From: Haemonchus contortus | Lineage: Eukaryota; Nematoda; Chromadorea; Rhabditida; Trichostrongylidae | Length of the DNA stretch: 64,000 bases | Reading direction: 5' to 3' | Assembly (NCBI GenBank): GCA_000469685.2 | Contig: LS997563.1 | Location: 10,132,940 to 10,196,939 of the forward strand | Translations under genes and position numbers: made by a program | Notes under the pieces: model-generated | Told to the model about the DNA's origin: nothing | Database searches by the model: none | Seen by the model: the letters and a program-made list of their open reading frames with translations, nothing else | Part shown: positions 36,801 to 49,599 of the stretch, in pieces | How the letters are laid out: each line of letters begins with the position of its first letter | Position numbering within the stretch: position 1 is the stretch's first letter

Positions 36801-39800
36801 CAGAAGCTCAATTCCACTGATAATGCACTTTGATTTGATAATGTCACGATGGACTGGATGTTATTTTTTTGTTGACAACTGGATGTTATTTTTATCGTAT
36901 TGAAGGATATTCTTTCTTTTATAATAAGATAATAAAAGTCGGCAAGTACCTGAAGGCAACGGCAAGGCACTCGATTCCACCTTCATGACTTCCTAGTATC
37001 AGCGATCCATGACGTTTCAGTAAGCAGCGGGTGAGAGGTATTAGATGCCGTCACGCTGATGACGACCTTTTTGGAGGCTCCGTTGTGACATCCTGGCCGC
37101 CAAGCTGCTGTAATGCTCCGTGTTTTTGTGTAGTTGTTGGGGACGTCCTGTTTGCTCAAATCTTCGAGAGCCACTTGTTTTACAGCAGTAGCGAAACCCT
37201 CATCGAAATGATAAACGGTAGCATAATGACAAATAATGGCGATGAAGTAAAACAGTGTGAAAACCTGGAGAGGGAAGACCCTCGGGTCGAAGTGGATGGC
37301 GACTTTGACCAGATGCGAAAACTCGAAACTCATCATACTATCCAAATGTTGCCATTCAAGGAGTAATAGGTAGTTAGATCAAGAGGATAGCAAGTGTAGG
37401 AGAGTGAAGGGTCTAAAAAAGTGGTCTCGTGCCAGCTTTGGTGGAAATAGTTCATCTAATAACTTTCAATCAATGTTAAAAACTTTTTTTCCTGAAATAT
37501 CATTTACCCTAAACGCTTCATATCCCTACCCCTATTAATCCTTTCCTTCTAATTACCTATTACTCGATCAGTGGCGTCAGGAAGATAGCACAATAGACTT
37601 CGTGTCTGCGTACATAGATAAGGTGTTTCACCCTTTTTGTAAAGTTGTTCCGTACAAAAGTTCACCCACAAGAGCGACAATAATCTATCTGTCTTGATGG
37701 ATTACACTTTTGGATCACAAGTCGCCACATACCATCACAATCCAAGCTTGAAGAATAGACCGATTCGTCGTGTCAGGACGCTTGATCTTCAACGCGTAGA
37801 AATAGAAGGGCCTAGCAAGCAATGGCATCTTTCATAGTCCACGACCAGTCGCGCGACCGGTCGCCGGTCGCTAGCGACTGGTCGCTCGACTGATCGCGCC
37901 ACTGGTCGCTCGATCGGTCGAGGAGGCCGCGTTAGTTATAGGTGCCACCGTGGACGGTCCCGCGCGATCAGTCGAACGACCAGTCGTCGCGCGACTGGTC
38001 GTGGCCTCTGAAAGATGCCAATGAATCGAGCTTGTCTCGATCCATCAACAATGGCAACATGTGTCAATCCTAGACTAGTCTTTGAATTTGGAATGCAGGA
38101 ATCTGCTGTCACCCCTTCCCGTGTGTTACTGAAGATAGGCGTTCGGTTAATTTGCAAAAGGGTCATTGAGAACTGTTGTGCTATAAGCAGGAACTAAAGT
38201 CAGGGCCCACTATCCGGATTGTCGTGTCAAAAGATCCGAAGACATCAGGATCTGACCAAAGCGGAAGCGACCTTCAGGTAGTCAATTGACAGCTCCCATC
38301 GAGTGCTGAGTGTTGCACTTCATTTTTCATCTCCAAGTACCCCCTTGTGTTGACGTTCAAAGAGTGAATGCCAGTGACAAGCGATAACGAGGGGGCACTG
38401 TTCGCTCTTGCGTAATGCTTGCATAAAGCGACAATTGGTTTGTGCTGAAGTGTTCTAACGCACGTATACTTTACACAAGGGAGGAAAACGTGGTTCAGAC
38501 ATGCAGTAAGGAATAAGCCAGGGTGAATGACAAGAACAAGTCGCAGAGGTATGTGAAACAATCTTTAACGGGGATACCGTGAGAAAAACTGAGTAGAGGG
38601 GAGGTATTGAGGGAATTGAAAACTGGCCAATATTCAGTCGGAGGAGAACCTTATCATTCCGTAAGGTTGTGGATCTTGAAACTTTGAGTACGCCTAGTCT
38701 TGTGCACTTAAACAAAGACGTAGGGGAGGGAAGAAGATCAAGTTGAAGCCGTTGTGAATGCAATAGAGTGTTTCTGTTCTAACGTTGGCTGATCGCGGTC
38801 GATCGCATTATTGGTTTCTGGTAACGTCTTTCCTGTCCGCGCCTCATAATAGATTACTGTAAAGCTGTGTACCTAACAAGTACGGTATCTCAACTCCGCG
38901 AAACATCGTAAAAAACATACAAAATGCAGGTTTCATAGTTTTTTCGGGATTTATAAATGTTTAACTTGATCGATGAATGTTTAATTATTATTGGAGTTAG
39001 AAGGTTTAGCGTACGTTTCAGATATGATTTCTTTAGGACGGGAGTCTCTTTGCAGGAGACGGATTCATGTACTCCCCAGATTAAGCAGCAGAGCTTCACC
39101 GTCAACTAGGATTTATCATCTTGGAATTATTTTTAAATTAGAACTAATGTCTCTTGGGCACTTCAAAATTGAGATCTGCCTCGGGAATGTTATACATATG
39201 CATTTCAATGATAATGAGCAAGTACATAGAAACATAGTAACTGTCGAAGTCCACAGATGCAGGATAATGCCATAGAAGGGGTTAGGTCAATATTGTCAGT
39301 TTAGTTATGTGGTACAGATTTGCTTGCATTGTATTCACTGCCGGCTATGGAAAACCGCTCTGCACGCGTAACAGGAACTTTAAATTTTCTTTCTGAAATC
39401 TTTGAGGAGTCCTATTGGTTGATATAGGAGGTCTTTAAAGGTTCCATAATGCTATATTTGATTGAAAATTGAGTTTTAGCACTCTAGCATTCAGGAATAA
39501 TTTGGGATCAGATTTCCTTAGTTTATGTTTGTAGGAGAGATCGCATGTCGAGTAATCAAGACTGCCCGCGCGATGGGCATCAGAACCGTAGCCGTACACT
39601 CGGATGTGGACTCAGGATCTCTTCACGTCAAATTGGCTGATGAGGCTGTTTGTGTCGGTCCAGCTCCCACAAGTGAATCGTATCTCCGTGCAGACAAGAT
39701 CTTGGAAGCTGTGAAGATGACTGGAGCTCAGGCTGTAAGTAGGGTTTATTTAGTGTTTTTGAATATTCTTTATTGATCTGCACATCATTTAGGTCCACCC

Positions 39801-42800
39801 TGGATATGGTTTCCTTTCTGAGAACACCAAATTCGCTGCCGAATTAGAAAAAGCCGGCGCAGTGTTCATTGGTCCCAACTCTAAGGCTATCCTGGATATG
39901 GGAGACAAAATTCATTCGAAAAAGATAGCCACAGCTGCTAAGTTGAGTAGTTACCTTGGTGACTTTGTGTAATGTTTTGTAAAACTTACAGCGTCCATGG
40001 TTTGCCCTTATTTTTTACTATGGACAGCTGACGGTACACTGACGAACACAATTCTTCAAAATGCTCGCAAGAAATATTGATTGTTTTAGGTTAACATGAT
40101 TCCTGGATTTGACGGCGAAATAGACGACGAGGATATGTGCGTTAAAGTAAGGTTTTCTAGCTTCTACGGTAGTAGAACGGGTTTTGTTTTTTCTTGCTGC
40201 ATTGACATTAACATCGGATGAAAGTTCGAAATCACAGTCTGGTTTTTTCGCTTACTGTAGGCATAAAAACATTACACGCTTACCTTACTTCGCGGAAGAC
40301 GGAGGGTCCAAGAGAAGGAAAAAGCGCATCACTGCGAAATGGCGAAGAGATGATAAGGTCATTACCTAAAGGAGATAATGGCTAATTGTTCTTCGTTACT
40401 GAGCAACTATCAAGATAGTGAGCGATGAGGTACTGTAGGGCTGACTTGACGAAATCGTTTTGCCCTTATATACATAGTCTCAGCTGATTACTAAAATGGA
40501 CATCCGCGAAAAACGGTCAGTTACAGAGACATCGGGTTCATTGAATTTTCCGAAAATTAGAACAAGTCGGAAGGGTTCAGCAAACCTCTTTCAGAGTTCC
40601 TTCAAATGTTATCTATGTTGCTGAGTTGTAGTTGAATACTACCCTGTTGTACTTAACAGCATTGTGTCCGGAACATAGTGGAGTGTGCAAGCTGGAATAC
40701 AACCGAATTACTCACTTTAAAGGCACAGTTCACGATGAATATGGTTCCTGAGCTTTCCCCACAGAAAGAATTTGAGGCCCCCGCGTATACCATTTCTGGC
40801 ACTATTAGATCGGAAAACGGCCTAGTGAGGGAGTTATGAAGGCTCAAAGATTGGCCTTTGTGTATTCTCGGACGAGTTTCACCGGCATTGTAGAGGCTGC
40901 TTCGATCACAAGGGAATCTATATAGGAAGTTCAAAAAACTTGTCAAGACCCATAGCGACAATGAAAGACAGTTCTGTACAGCTCTGGCTTGATGTAGTCA
41001 CTCTTTGCGCAGTTGCAATAACTGAAATCTCGTCCGAATACCCCTTCCATGTTATTTCCGTCATGGGAATCTCGTCCAATCTCTATTTTGCCTACTTTTG
41101 AGGAGCCACGATTTCCGCGAATTGCCGAATTCTCTCACTTTCTTCACTACCAATGAACTACTCCCAAACAATACTTCCGCTTTTCGAATAAAAACTGGTA
41201 CCTCAAAATTATCGTGAACTGTGCCTTACTTTATTTTCTGGATCGTCGAATAGCGAGAGTTATAAAACAAGAAGCTGTACATTGGGGATGATAGAAATGT
41301 AGGAAGTATATAGAACTGAAAGTGTGCGTTCGAAATGAACACATAAGTCCTTCCGAGATTCTCCCATGATCTACCACGACTTTTATGAAATAATAAGTTA
41401 TAGGAGCTTGAGTTTTAGTGAGAAAATGATCAAACAGAATACAAGGGAAGCGAGTGGAAGGGCGGCATATCCTATCAACTGATGAGGGTTTAGATTAGCA
41501 AATGTAATTGAGCAGTTTAAACCTGATGCAAGGGATATCAATCTAACAGTTGTTCATGGACTTTTTTTCATATAGGTTGCCAACGACATTGGATATCCGG
41601 TCATGATTAAAGCCTCAGCAGGAGGTGGTGGAAAAGGAATGCGTATTGCTTGGAATGATAAAGAGGCTCGTGATGGATACAGGTATCCGGATCATACCTT
41701 GGACTTATACGGCTGATAGTCATTTTGAAAAAGCGGTTTAGGCTCTCCAAACAAGAAGCAAAGTCTTCTTTCGGAGATGATCGTATGCTCGTTGAGAAGT
41801 TCATTGATAATCCTCGACACATTGAAATGCAGGTGAGGTAGCTGATTGGTTGTTTTTCATACTTTTTACCACAACGGCGGATAACTCAAAAAAATTTAGC
41901 GTTCTTGAGATAAATTATAGATAACCATTCATAGATTTGCAACTGAGTCTCAAAATGAAGAATTAATAAGCTCTTGTGTGATTTCAGGTGCTCTGTGACA
42001 AGCATGGAAATGCCCTTTGGCTGAACGAGCGTGAATGCTCTATCCAACGAAGAAATCAGAAAGTGATTGAAGAAGCTCCAAGCAGCTTTGTCATTCCTGA
42101 GATGCGTCGCGCTATGGGCGAGCAAGGTTCCTTTTTTTGCAGAGAGTCTTTTCTTTGGTGAAAAACTTATTTTTGTGGAATTCCAATTTCAGCATGTTCG
42201 CTTGCATTAGCTGTGGGCTACGATTCAGCAGGAACTGTGGAATTTCTGGTCGATTCAAAGAGGAACTTTTATTTCCTGGAAATGAACACGCGTCTTCAGG
42301 TATGAGCAACGTCATATTTCTGAAATTATTTTTTTTGTGATGCTGGATACTTTAGGTAGAACATCCAATCACTGAATGTATCACTGGAATTGATATTGTA
42401 CAACAAATGTTACGGGTAGCTTATGGCCACAAGCTTCCTCTTACTCAGGATCAAGTTCCACTGAGAGGATGGGCTTTCGAAAGCAGAGTCTACGCTGAGG
42501 TTTCTTGTTATTTTTTTCTTTTTTTTGTATTTTTCTCGTCTTATTTTGCAGTAGGGATATTGAATTCTGCGCGACTTTTAGTAGCACAAGGTAGCGCTAA
42601 TTGATGAGGCTAAACCATCAAGTTGGTTCCCCCTTTACGGGACTTACTTTTTTTTCGCCCGCATGGTTTGACTCCTTACTCTCTCGCAGTTATTTCTGCG
42701 GCATTCCATTTGTTCCTATCTTCTTCGCTGTCTCTCTCTCTCTTCCTTCTTGTCGTTCCCGGCCCTTATCTGTTTTTTCATCCCCAGTGAAGACGTGCAC

Positions 42801-45800
42801 GTTCTGTGTGTACATAAACATTGATCGAATTAAGCATTGATGCAAATATCTACTGTCGGTGTTCACTTGTCTTCTAATGGATGATAGATTGTTCTTTGGA
42901 GTATTGATAACTCGTCGCTTGACTCTTTTTCTTTGCAGTAGATGACTTGAATGCATAGCTGAAGAGCAAAGCGTCTTCTTGTCACCGACATGCAATCTAT
43001 CGGTGGAGTGAAAGCGATCGATTGAGAGAGCATCATAACCCACCATCTGAATGTAGAAACTAATTCATGTGTGAGCCTTAGCGTAGCATAAAGAGCCTAG
43101 TAATGGGCTGTCATAACATTTCTACATACGTTGAGTACAGTATTTTGATGTCTTTGATGTAGCTCACAACCTTTTCATCTACCCCTCACCCTGGAACCGA
43201 CGACCCATCTTTCGTTTCGAAGATCTGAACTAAGGAGGCCGAGAGGATACGGATCGTTGAAAGTATGAAGGATATGTAGAAATAGTCATAGCTACAGTAG
43301 TCGAGACGAAGGATTGCTTCGTTCGATGGTTGCTGTTTTATAAGAGCGTGTAGAAGTGTTTACTAGAAGTGCAGTGTTTCTAAGACACTATGCAAAGAAC
43401 TCGACCGTTTGAAGGCACAGGGATGGGATTGGGTTCTGTGACTCCCAGGATAGCGCAAAGGGCGCCGTCGGTTCGAGAATCGGCCCTGATAGGGTGTAAA
43501 AAGAGTCCCAAAACGGCATAGCTGGCGAACACACCTAAAAGCGAACGAGTTCTCATGGCGTTGTAGAGACTGAAAATGTTGCACCACCATTTTCATCAAG
43601 AGACACTTGTTGGACGCAGCCAGCTCACCATAGCCAACTGTACGCAATGACACGCTCATTCAGAAAGCTCTACCAAATATCTATTGCATACAACTTTTTT
43701 GTAACCATCTAGTCCAACCCCTGATTGTACTACTTTCTTGAAGTCTTCTATTTCTATGGGTGCTGATTTCGCGTTTTTTCGCCACTTTCGCACTCTGAAC
43801 ACTTCCATTATTCGTCCGAAGCTGGATACCTTATTAACGTGAAAGGTGCCTTCAAGGCAATTATGTAGAACAAAAAATTAGTCCTTGTCCATTCTGCTAT
43901 TATTGCTTCCCACATTATCGTAAAATAACATATATCAGTGAAAGGATAGATCTATGCTCTTATAAGAGCCCTCAAACGTCGACAGTGTTCAAAGCTCGCT
44001 GGACGGTGCCATCTCGGTGCAAAGGCTCAAAAAATTCGTCCCGTCTTTCAACCAAAGCCCATTAGCCGCTGAAGAGCTCTTTCGGATGGTGAGAGTCGGT
44101 AAGGAGTGAGTGTTGAGTGTCAGCGCTAATCACGCCACAAACGAAATAGCAGATCGAGCAGACGAGCCCTTACATCGTTAGCGCGTTTATACTAGCATGT
44201 CGCAGAATCGATCGAAGCACGCGTAATTCATGCGTCGCGGCAGCGGCGATCACTCTTTGAACATCGTGGAGTATGAAGCGACGGCCGTAAACTATTTGCA
44301 GTGACACTTTCGGTAGTCTGGATGAAGACCATCTAAGCCCTCATGCAAAATGTAGCTTGCTCTTTTTAGGGTGGTCGACTCTGGTCTTATAGATGCTCTC
44401 TCATCAGCGCATAGAATATGACCGAACCATCGAGATCGAACTTGACCTACTTTATCAGCAATAGGGGCTACAGGATATCGGTACGAAATTGGAGTAACCC
44501 ATTACTCTAACCATCTAGTACAACGTTTTCTCTTCCATTACACGGAGAAGCGCGGGGTCATGGAAGAGGATGCGACGTATTGGAGGGACAGAGTCATAGA
44601 CGTGTTACGCTCGCCGCTCATGTAATAGGACCCACGCAAGTTATCCTAAAATATCGCGCGCCTTGAAGGGGCAGACTTTATTTTCAATGGGAGATTACGG
44701 TAGTTGCCGTGAAATCACTCCCGCTAGCCTTGGGAGTTCGGGTAGAAATACTCACTCGTGAAAGGATCATTTCGTTTTAAATTTCAGGAGTTCGTTTTGA
44801 CTTTGATGTTAAGTATGTGTTTTCAGGATCCTTACAAAGGTTTCGGTCTGCCGTCTATTGGCCGTCTTTCCAAATATGTTGAACCTCGTCACGTTGCCGG
44901 TGTGCGCTGTGACTCCGGAATCCGTGAAGGCTCCGAGATCTCCATCTATTATGATCCACTGATTTGCAAGGTTTATATTGAAATTTGGTGATCAGAATTT
45001 CCTCCTAAAAGGGTTCCTGAGCAAACAATTTATTCATTTTCCTCCAGCTTGTCACTCACGGTAATGATCGTCAACAAGCCTTGGATCGTATGGTCGAAGC
45101 TCTTGACAACTACGTTATCAGAGGTGTACGTTTTGCTCTCTTCTAAGGTATTTTCTGCTTGAATTGGAACGTTGCCAACAGTTCATCGCTTCAGGTGACG
45201 AACAATATTCCTCTTCTTCGTGACATTTGCCAAGAAGAGCGTTTCCGAACTGGCAACATCACCACTAAGTATGCCCCTACTTCCCAAATAGAAGTTCTTT
45301 TCTTTTGTGATTTCTTATTTCAAGGTATCTTCCCGAAACATACCCTGAAGGTTTCCAAGGTGCAACTTTGAATGAAGAAGAAGAAGAGACTATTATTGGT
45401 ATTGCCGCGGCTCTGAACGCACGCAAACTAGCTCGTGGAAATAAGTATTTGAACCACACACGACAAAGATCCACCGCTGTCGACCCTTACAGTAAGAAAT
45501 ACAGGTATCACATGTTTCTCATGTCGCTTCTCTCTGAGCAATTCTAAAAAATCTTATGGTTACTCGTAGTTTTGGACCACTCCTTGTGTTTTATATTCAT
45601 ATATAAGTCGGAGCAACATTCCAGTCCCGGAGGGGAGTAGTAGGAGGACAACGACACTACCCAAAGAAAAGAGAAGAGAGCAAAAGGAATTAAAAGGAAA
45701 CTTTAAAACAAAAGAAGCCTGATGATCGCACTCAAAAGTAAGCATTGAATAGCCCTGAGATAATGTTGATTATCCTAGTGCTATTCATTGCTTATTTTGT

Positions 45801-48223
45801 GCTGGTAACGGGTTTTGTAAAGAACAGTGCGCGCTACAGCTATCTAGATTTTTTTAAGCTTCAAAAGGTTTTTTCGAACCAAATTTGGGCGAAGGTCAGA
45901 ATTCAGGTCGCCCATACTCTGTATGCTATGTTTTTGTCATTTAACTGTCAGCTTTCATCTCCTATTTATGGTGGTAGTGGAATATTGTATCGCGGGATTA
46001 AGGCAGACAGTTCGAATTTAAAGTGACAGCGGCAATTTTTCCTCGATCCATCTCTTTTTAACATTACCTTTACCGAATACAACCCCTACTGTACTTTAGC
46101 TCCTCTTTATGATGATAATGGGATGCCTCTTCCTGTCTGGCATAATTATGGTCCACCTTGTGCAGGGGTTATAGCTCTTTTTTGATGCTGCAGTCCAGCC
46201 AATTTGAGAAGCCCCTTTTCTTTTTGAACGTAGCGAAAACAGGGGGTACGTGAGATTCCCGTGGCTGAACTGGAATCTGAAAGGATGTTTGGACGAACGC
46301 AGTTTCTGTCTGTGCAATTTCATTAAGAATTGGGTGCAGTATGCAAAAAATGGAGGAAATTGCCCTCTAATGCCATTATTGAATGGAACAGAATTGGCTC
46401 AACTTTTTCATTTGTATGATATAGGACGTGAATAATCAGGGCAGTATAGAATATCGGAATACCACAGAATAAATGCACCCATTCGAGCAAATAGTTATGA
46501 TTTTTCAAGGTGTCTGCTCCATTGTGAATGGTGCAACCTCTACAACTTCGGTAGAACACGTCCGCCTCTGGGCGTAGGTGTCTGCAAAACCAGTCTTAGA
46601 GCCCTGATGGCATCATATCTAGGCGGTTTTTTGACCCGATATCGTCCCACACGGCTTACTGAGGAGCCACTGGTTCGACCTTATTGGAAATCTCGGATTC
46701 ATTTTTCTTCTAATATTTGTAAAATTTCATCTGAACTCGGCAAGTAGTTCATGTAAAACGACGCATAGTTTCGTGTTCTACGTGTTCGCACACATATGTT
46801 GATTTCCAAAATTGTACAAAAAATTATGCGCCTATGACGGTTTTTTAGTGTTTTTGTATGTTCTTGAACACACGAAAAATTAGAAAAAAAGATTAAGTGC
46901 TTATCGTATAAAATTAAGAGGATCCCGCACAAATAGGTACGAAGTTCAAGCATTACTGTTTACTACAAAACCTCGCTAAAGAACTTCAATTTTGACAGAA
47001 TTTTTTTTTCTCTGAAAGGTCTCGTTCCGGATGATTGATTCACACAATTGAGTTGTCAGAAAAAAAGGCGTCCGAGACTGATGACTGGTGTAAACTACTG
47101 TCAAATTTGTTCTGATCTTGATGAGATGTGATCAATTGCTCCTGAGTGTTTCCCCTTCTTTAGGTTCACAGTACAGTTGCCTAGTCATGGTGAAAATGGC
47201 GAAAAGAAAAAAATCCACAATGTTGAAGTGTATTTCGAGAACGCTGATAAGGACAAGGCCAGGGTAAGTTAACTATTCCCTCTCAAAGATGGTGTGCGCG
47301 AATTTGGTGGTTGAACTTTGATGAGAAATACTAGAACGCGCCGGTAGCCGAAAGCAGCTGGCAGACTAGACGATGCAAGGCATTTGTCGGGCAAAATGAC
47401 ATGATCAGTTGTTCATATCTCTAGAACAAAAGTACTTCGGCTTTGAGGGGATATACGTATTGTTGGCGTACCCGTGAAGGTGTGTAGCTGAAGCAAGAGA
47501 CGGCTGAGCCAACCGCCTATCGACGACGTTCTCGGTGGTCATTGGCCTCTCATTGTCCATCAGCATCTATTATAAAAATACACGATCGTTATCTTAGATA
47601 CCGCCTCCGCGGTAGGTTATGGTAAACTTTAGGGATCTAGTTGATAACCATTTCTTTTCCAGATTCTTGTTGACGACAAAAAAATCTCAGTCGAAGGGGA
47701 TCTCAATCTTGCCAACCCCGTTATTCACTTGAGCACTGGAAAGCAACAGCGGATAGCAACACAAATTGTTGGAAAACGTGCAGGAGAGATCACTGTACTC
47801 TTCAAAGGTTCGCCTTTCAAGGTGAAGGTACTCCCTGAGCAGGCTCTTGAATACCTCCAATACATGAAGGAGAAGCCGAAGGTCAGTGAAACTTGTTGCT
47901 GGGTTTTGTGATTTTTCTCTTATCGCCATTGTTGTTTCAGCTTGATCTGTCCACTGTTGTGTTGGCGCCTATGCCCGGAGCAATCAAGTCCGTTACTGTG
48001 AAGGTTGGCGATATGGTTAGCGAGGGTCAGGAGTTGGTCGTTATGGAGGCTATGAAGATGCAAAACAGCTTGCACGCAGGAAAAACGGGAAAAGTACGCT
48101 CCTTTGGGTATGGAACCGGCACTTGGAGCCTTTTTGTAACTGTTCTCTTTTCAGGTGAAAGCTGTCCATGTTAAAGTTGGTGACACCGTCGATGAGGCGC
48201 AAGTGCTGGTAGAACTCGAATAA
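33839..48223 (+). CDS. pcca-1: Propionyl-CoA carboxylase alpha subunit, mitochondrial, 18 exons
   Basis: This biotin-carrying subunit carboxylates propionyl-CoA to methylmalonyl-CoA in the mitochondrial matrix, with a separate beta subunit. Exons: 33839-33960, 34027-34142, 39535-39734, 39793-39942, 40090-40146, 41576-41682, 41742-41832, 41988-42126, 42193-42299, 42356-42499, 44827-44970, 45048-45125, 45195-45268, 45325-45504, 47164-47263, 47663-47881, 47941-48093, 48155-48223; 749 residues. Residues 1-40 are Arg/Ser-rich without acidic residues except near the end, like a mitochondrial presequence. The biotin carboxylase domain starts at [17 protein letters not shown]; the ATP-grasp loop [12 protein letters not shown] lies near 229-234 and [16 protein letters not shown] in the second half. 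Biotin is expected on Lys715 in [10 protein letters not shown], 34 residues from the end. All phases agree except the donor after 39942, which reads AAG then TTGAGT. Intron 2 is 5.4 kb and carries several mobile elements. Confidence 0.93.
34143..34814. other. Carboxylase intron 2, first part
   Basis: No gene or repeat was recognised before the element cluster that begins near 34815. Confidence 0.4.
34815..35430. repeat. Cluster of three related inverted-repeat elements, family C
   Basis: Three units lie side by side: about 34815-35010, 35026-35260 and 35288-35430. The outer ends share CTACTCTACTTCGAATTTG-type sequence or its inverse (AAGTAGAGTAC at 35010, AGTAGAGTAG at 35260, ACTACTCTACTC at 35288). 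Inner parts share CGCGGCAAATTGCGC-like palindromic sequence and a TTGACGTAA motif (near 34886, 35137, 35405). The middle unit is the best palindrome. They lie in carboxylase intron 2. Confidence 0.7.
35431..36700. other. Carboxylase intron 2, middle part
   Basis: No gene was supported. There are scattered minus-strand protein-like fragments between 36350 and 36600, in the same orientation as the exon-like sequence that follows. Confidence 0.4.
36715..37345 (-). other. Exon-like minus-strand sequence nested in carboxylase intron 2
   Basis: On the minus strand a segment from about 36822 to 36715 is preceded by a 3' splice-like TTATCAG and followed by an excellent donor (GAG then GTATGT). It is open across its length (for example [20 protein letters not shown]). 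Upstream, 37345-36983 is open for 120 codons with one hydrophobic segment ([20 protein letters not shown]). The same region has a competing 111-codon plus-strand frame. No family was recognised, and the phase linking the two minus-strand segments was not resolved. Confidence 0.35.
37823..38020. repeat. MITE-like element, family B end-sharing type (198 bp)
   Basis: The ends are TGGCATCTTTCATAGTCCAC and, inverted, TGAAAGATGCCA. The arms inside are rich in GACCAGTCGCGCGAC and its inverse, giving a highly structured GC-rich palindrome. The first 18 bases resemble the ends of the elements at 4108 and 57231, but the inner arm sequence is different. It lies in carboxylase intron 2. Confidence 0.8.
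38021..39534. other. Carboxylase intron 2, last part
   Basis: No gene or recognised repeat; AT-rich toward the acceptor at 39534. Confidence 0.4.
40720..41227. repeat. MITE-like element, family A, copy 2 (508 bp)
   Basis: Perfect 17-bp inverted ends, AAGGCACAGTTCACGAT and ATCGTGAACTGTGCCTT. The interior is collinear with 2828-3328. It sits in the carboxylase intron between the exons ending at 40146 and starting at 41576. Confidence 0.9.
42500..44826. other. Carboxylase intron 10
   Basis: A 2.3-kb intron without a recognised gene or repeat; its frames are short on both strands. Confidence 0.45.
45505..47163. other. Carboxylase intron 14
   Basis: No gene could be supported. Opposing frames near 46250-46560 are hydrophobic and AT-driven. 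Confidence 0.4.
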
Positions 48224-48385
48224 GGGTAATAGCAATCAACGATGTTTCTTTTTTTGTAGTCTTTGATATCGGTCTAAGTCATATTCTTCTCATGTAAAAA
48301 TATTGTCTTTTCCCAGTGTACGTTTCAAAAACCGAGAATATGAAAAAGTAGTCTGCTACCTCTTCATGTGTGTCGAAACGATAAC

Positions 48386-48395
48386 AATAAATAAA
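48386..48395 (+). terminator. Polyadenylation signal of the carboxylase gene
   Basis: AATAAATAAA, two overlapping AATAAA hexamers, lies 163 bases after the stop codon, a normal 3' UTR length for a nematode gene. Confidence 0.75.
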
Positions 48396-49599
48396 ATATT
48401 TCCCTTCAACCCAGTTGTTCAGTCTCGGGCCATCGCCCAGGTTTTTTTGTTCTCACACTCTTTTTTCAATTTGATTGATTGTCAGCATGTGATGAATTAG
48501 CCTGGAAATACATATGTTATTTTGACTTAGAGCTACAGTGAGCCCACGCGGTCGTTCTAATATTGAATGTGTCCGGTACTGTCTGGTTCATGCATCGCCG
48601 AAATAGTTGCAAAATAGGTATTTTGGCACCCGCCATTTTTCACAGGGTGTAAGGACACAAACAAGGATGGCTAGAATTAGAGTTTTGCTAGAGACGCCCA
48701 CCACAGTCCGGAACGCCCACCAATGTACGTGTTAAATGTGTTTCTGAAGGCGATCTCGTACAGTGGATATAGTGCGGGCAGCAGGGCAGCCCTAAAACAG
48801 GGTAAGCTCATCGACCGTATGTAGGCACCGCCAGGCAAGCAAGACGTGATCGAAGTTGAGAATTTATTTATCTATGTATGCGCCTGATTCGACCTGCCTA
48901 ACCACTGGGCAGAGTGGACTTAAGAAAGAAAAAATACATCGTAGTTTGGGACAAAACAACTGTTTAGCAATCAGAAACCAAGAAATTCTGAATTTAAGAG
49001 GTCATACACTGTACGTTGACATTGTTCATTTTCATCTTTTCTCTAGAAACTACTTCAAACTCGTGTTTGTTGCCTTCCGTTCGATGTGGAATCAAAAGGT
49101 ATTCCAGGGGTACGCTGCGTCCTTAACTTTTCCTTAGGATTGCAAAAGTAAGTTAGTGTGTGAAAGTGAGCTCGATTCCCATCAATAACTGTTAGTTTGT
49201 ATGGGCTGCTTTCTGGCTTGATGTAGCCATCCTCAACGGGGGGAGAGGAAGAGTGAGTTATTGTCATTTAATATGACATGTTTAATGTAGAGGTCAAAAG
49301 TTGGTTACACTAGAAGAAGGTTCTGCCAGATGGCGCTCCATCGTTGTTCTCCTTCGCCAGAAAAGTAAAAAAGGTTTTTTTGTCACCGTAGGAAAAAAGA
49401 ATAAACAAAACCACAGACTCAGGAAATGACGACATCAAGCGAGGTGTCAAGCAAAGCTTTGTTATTTAGCAGATCTGGAGCTTATCATCTCTGTATAGGC
49501 AAGCTCCCAGACAGTTTTTAATTGATGGGTATGCATGCTCACCCAGACTGCGCGAGCTTCAGGAATCCCCGGAGCATAAGTGAAGATGGAGAGGACAGC
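48396..49599. other. Intergenic, nothing recognised
   Basis: No gene, RNA or repeat was supported between the carboxylase polyadenylation signal and the RTE fragment. Confidence 0.4.
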
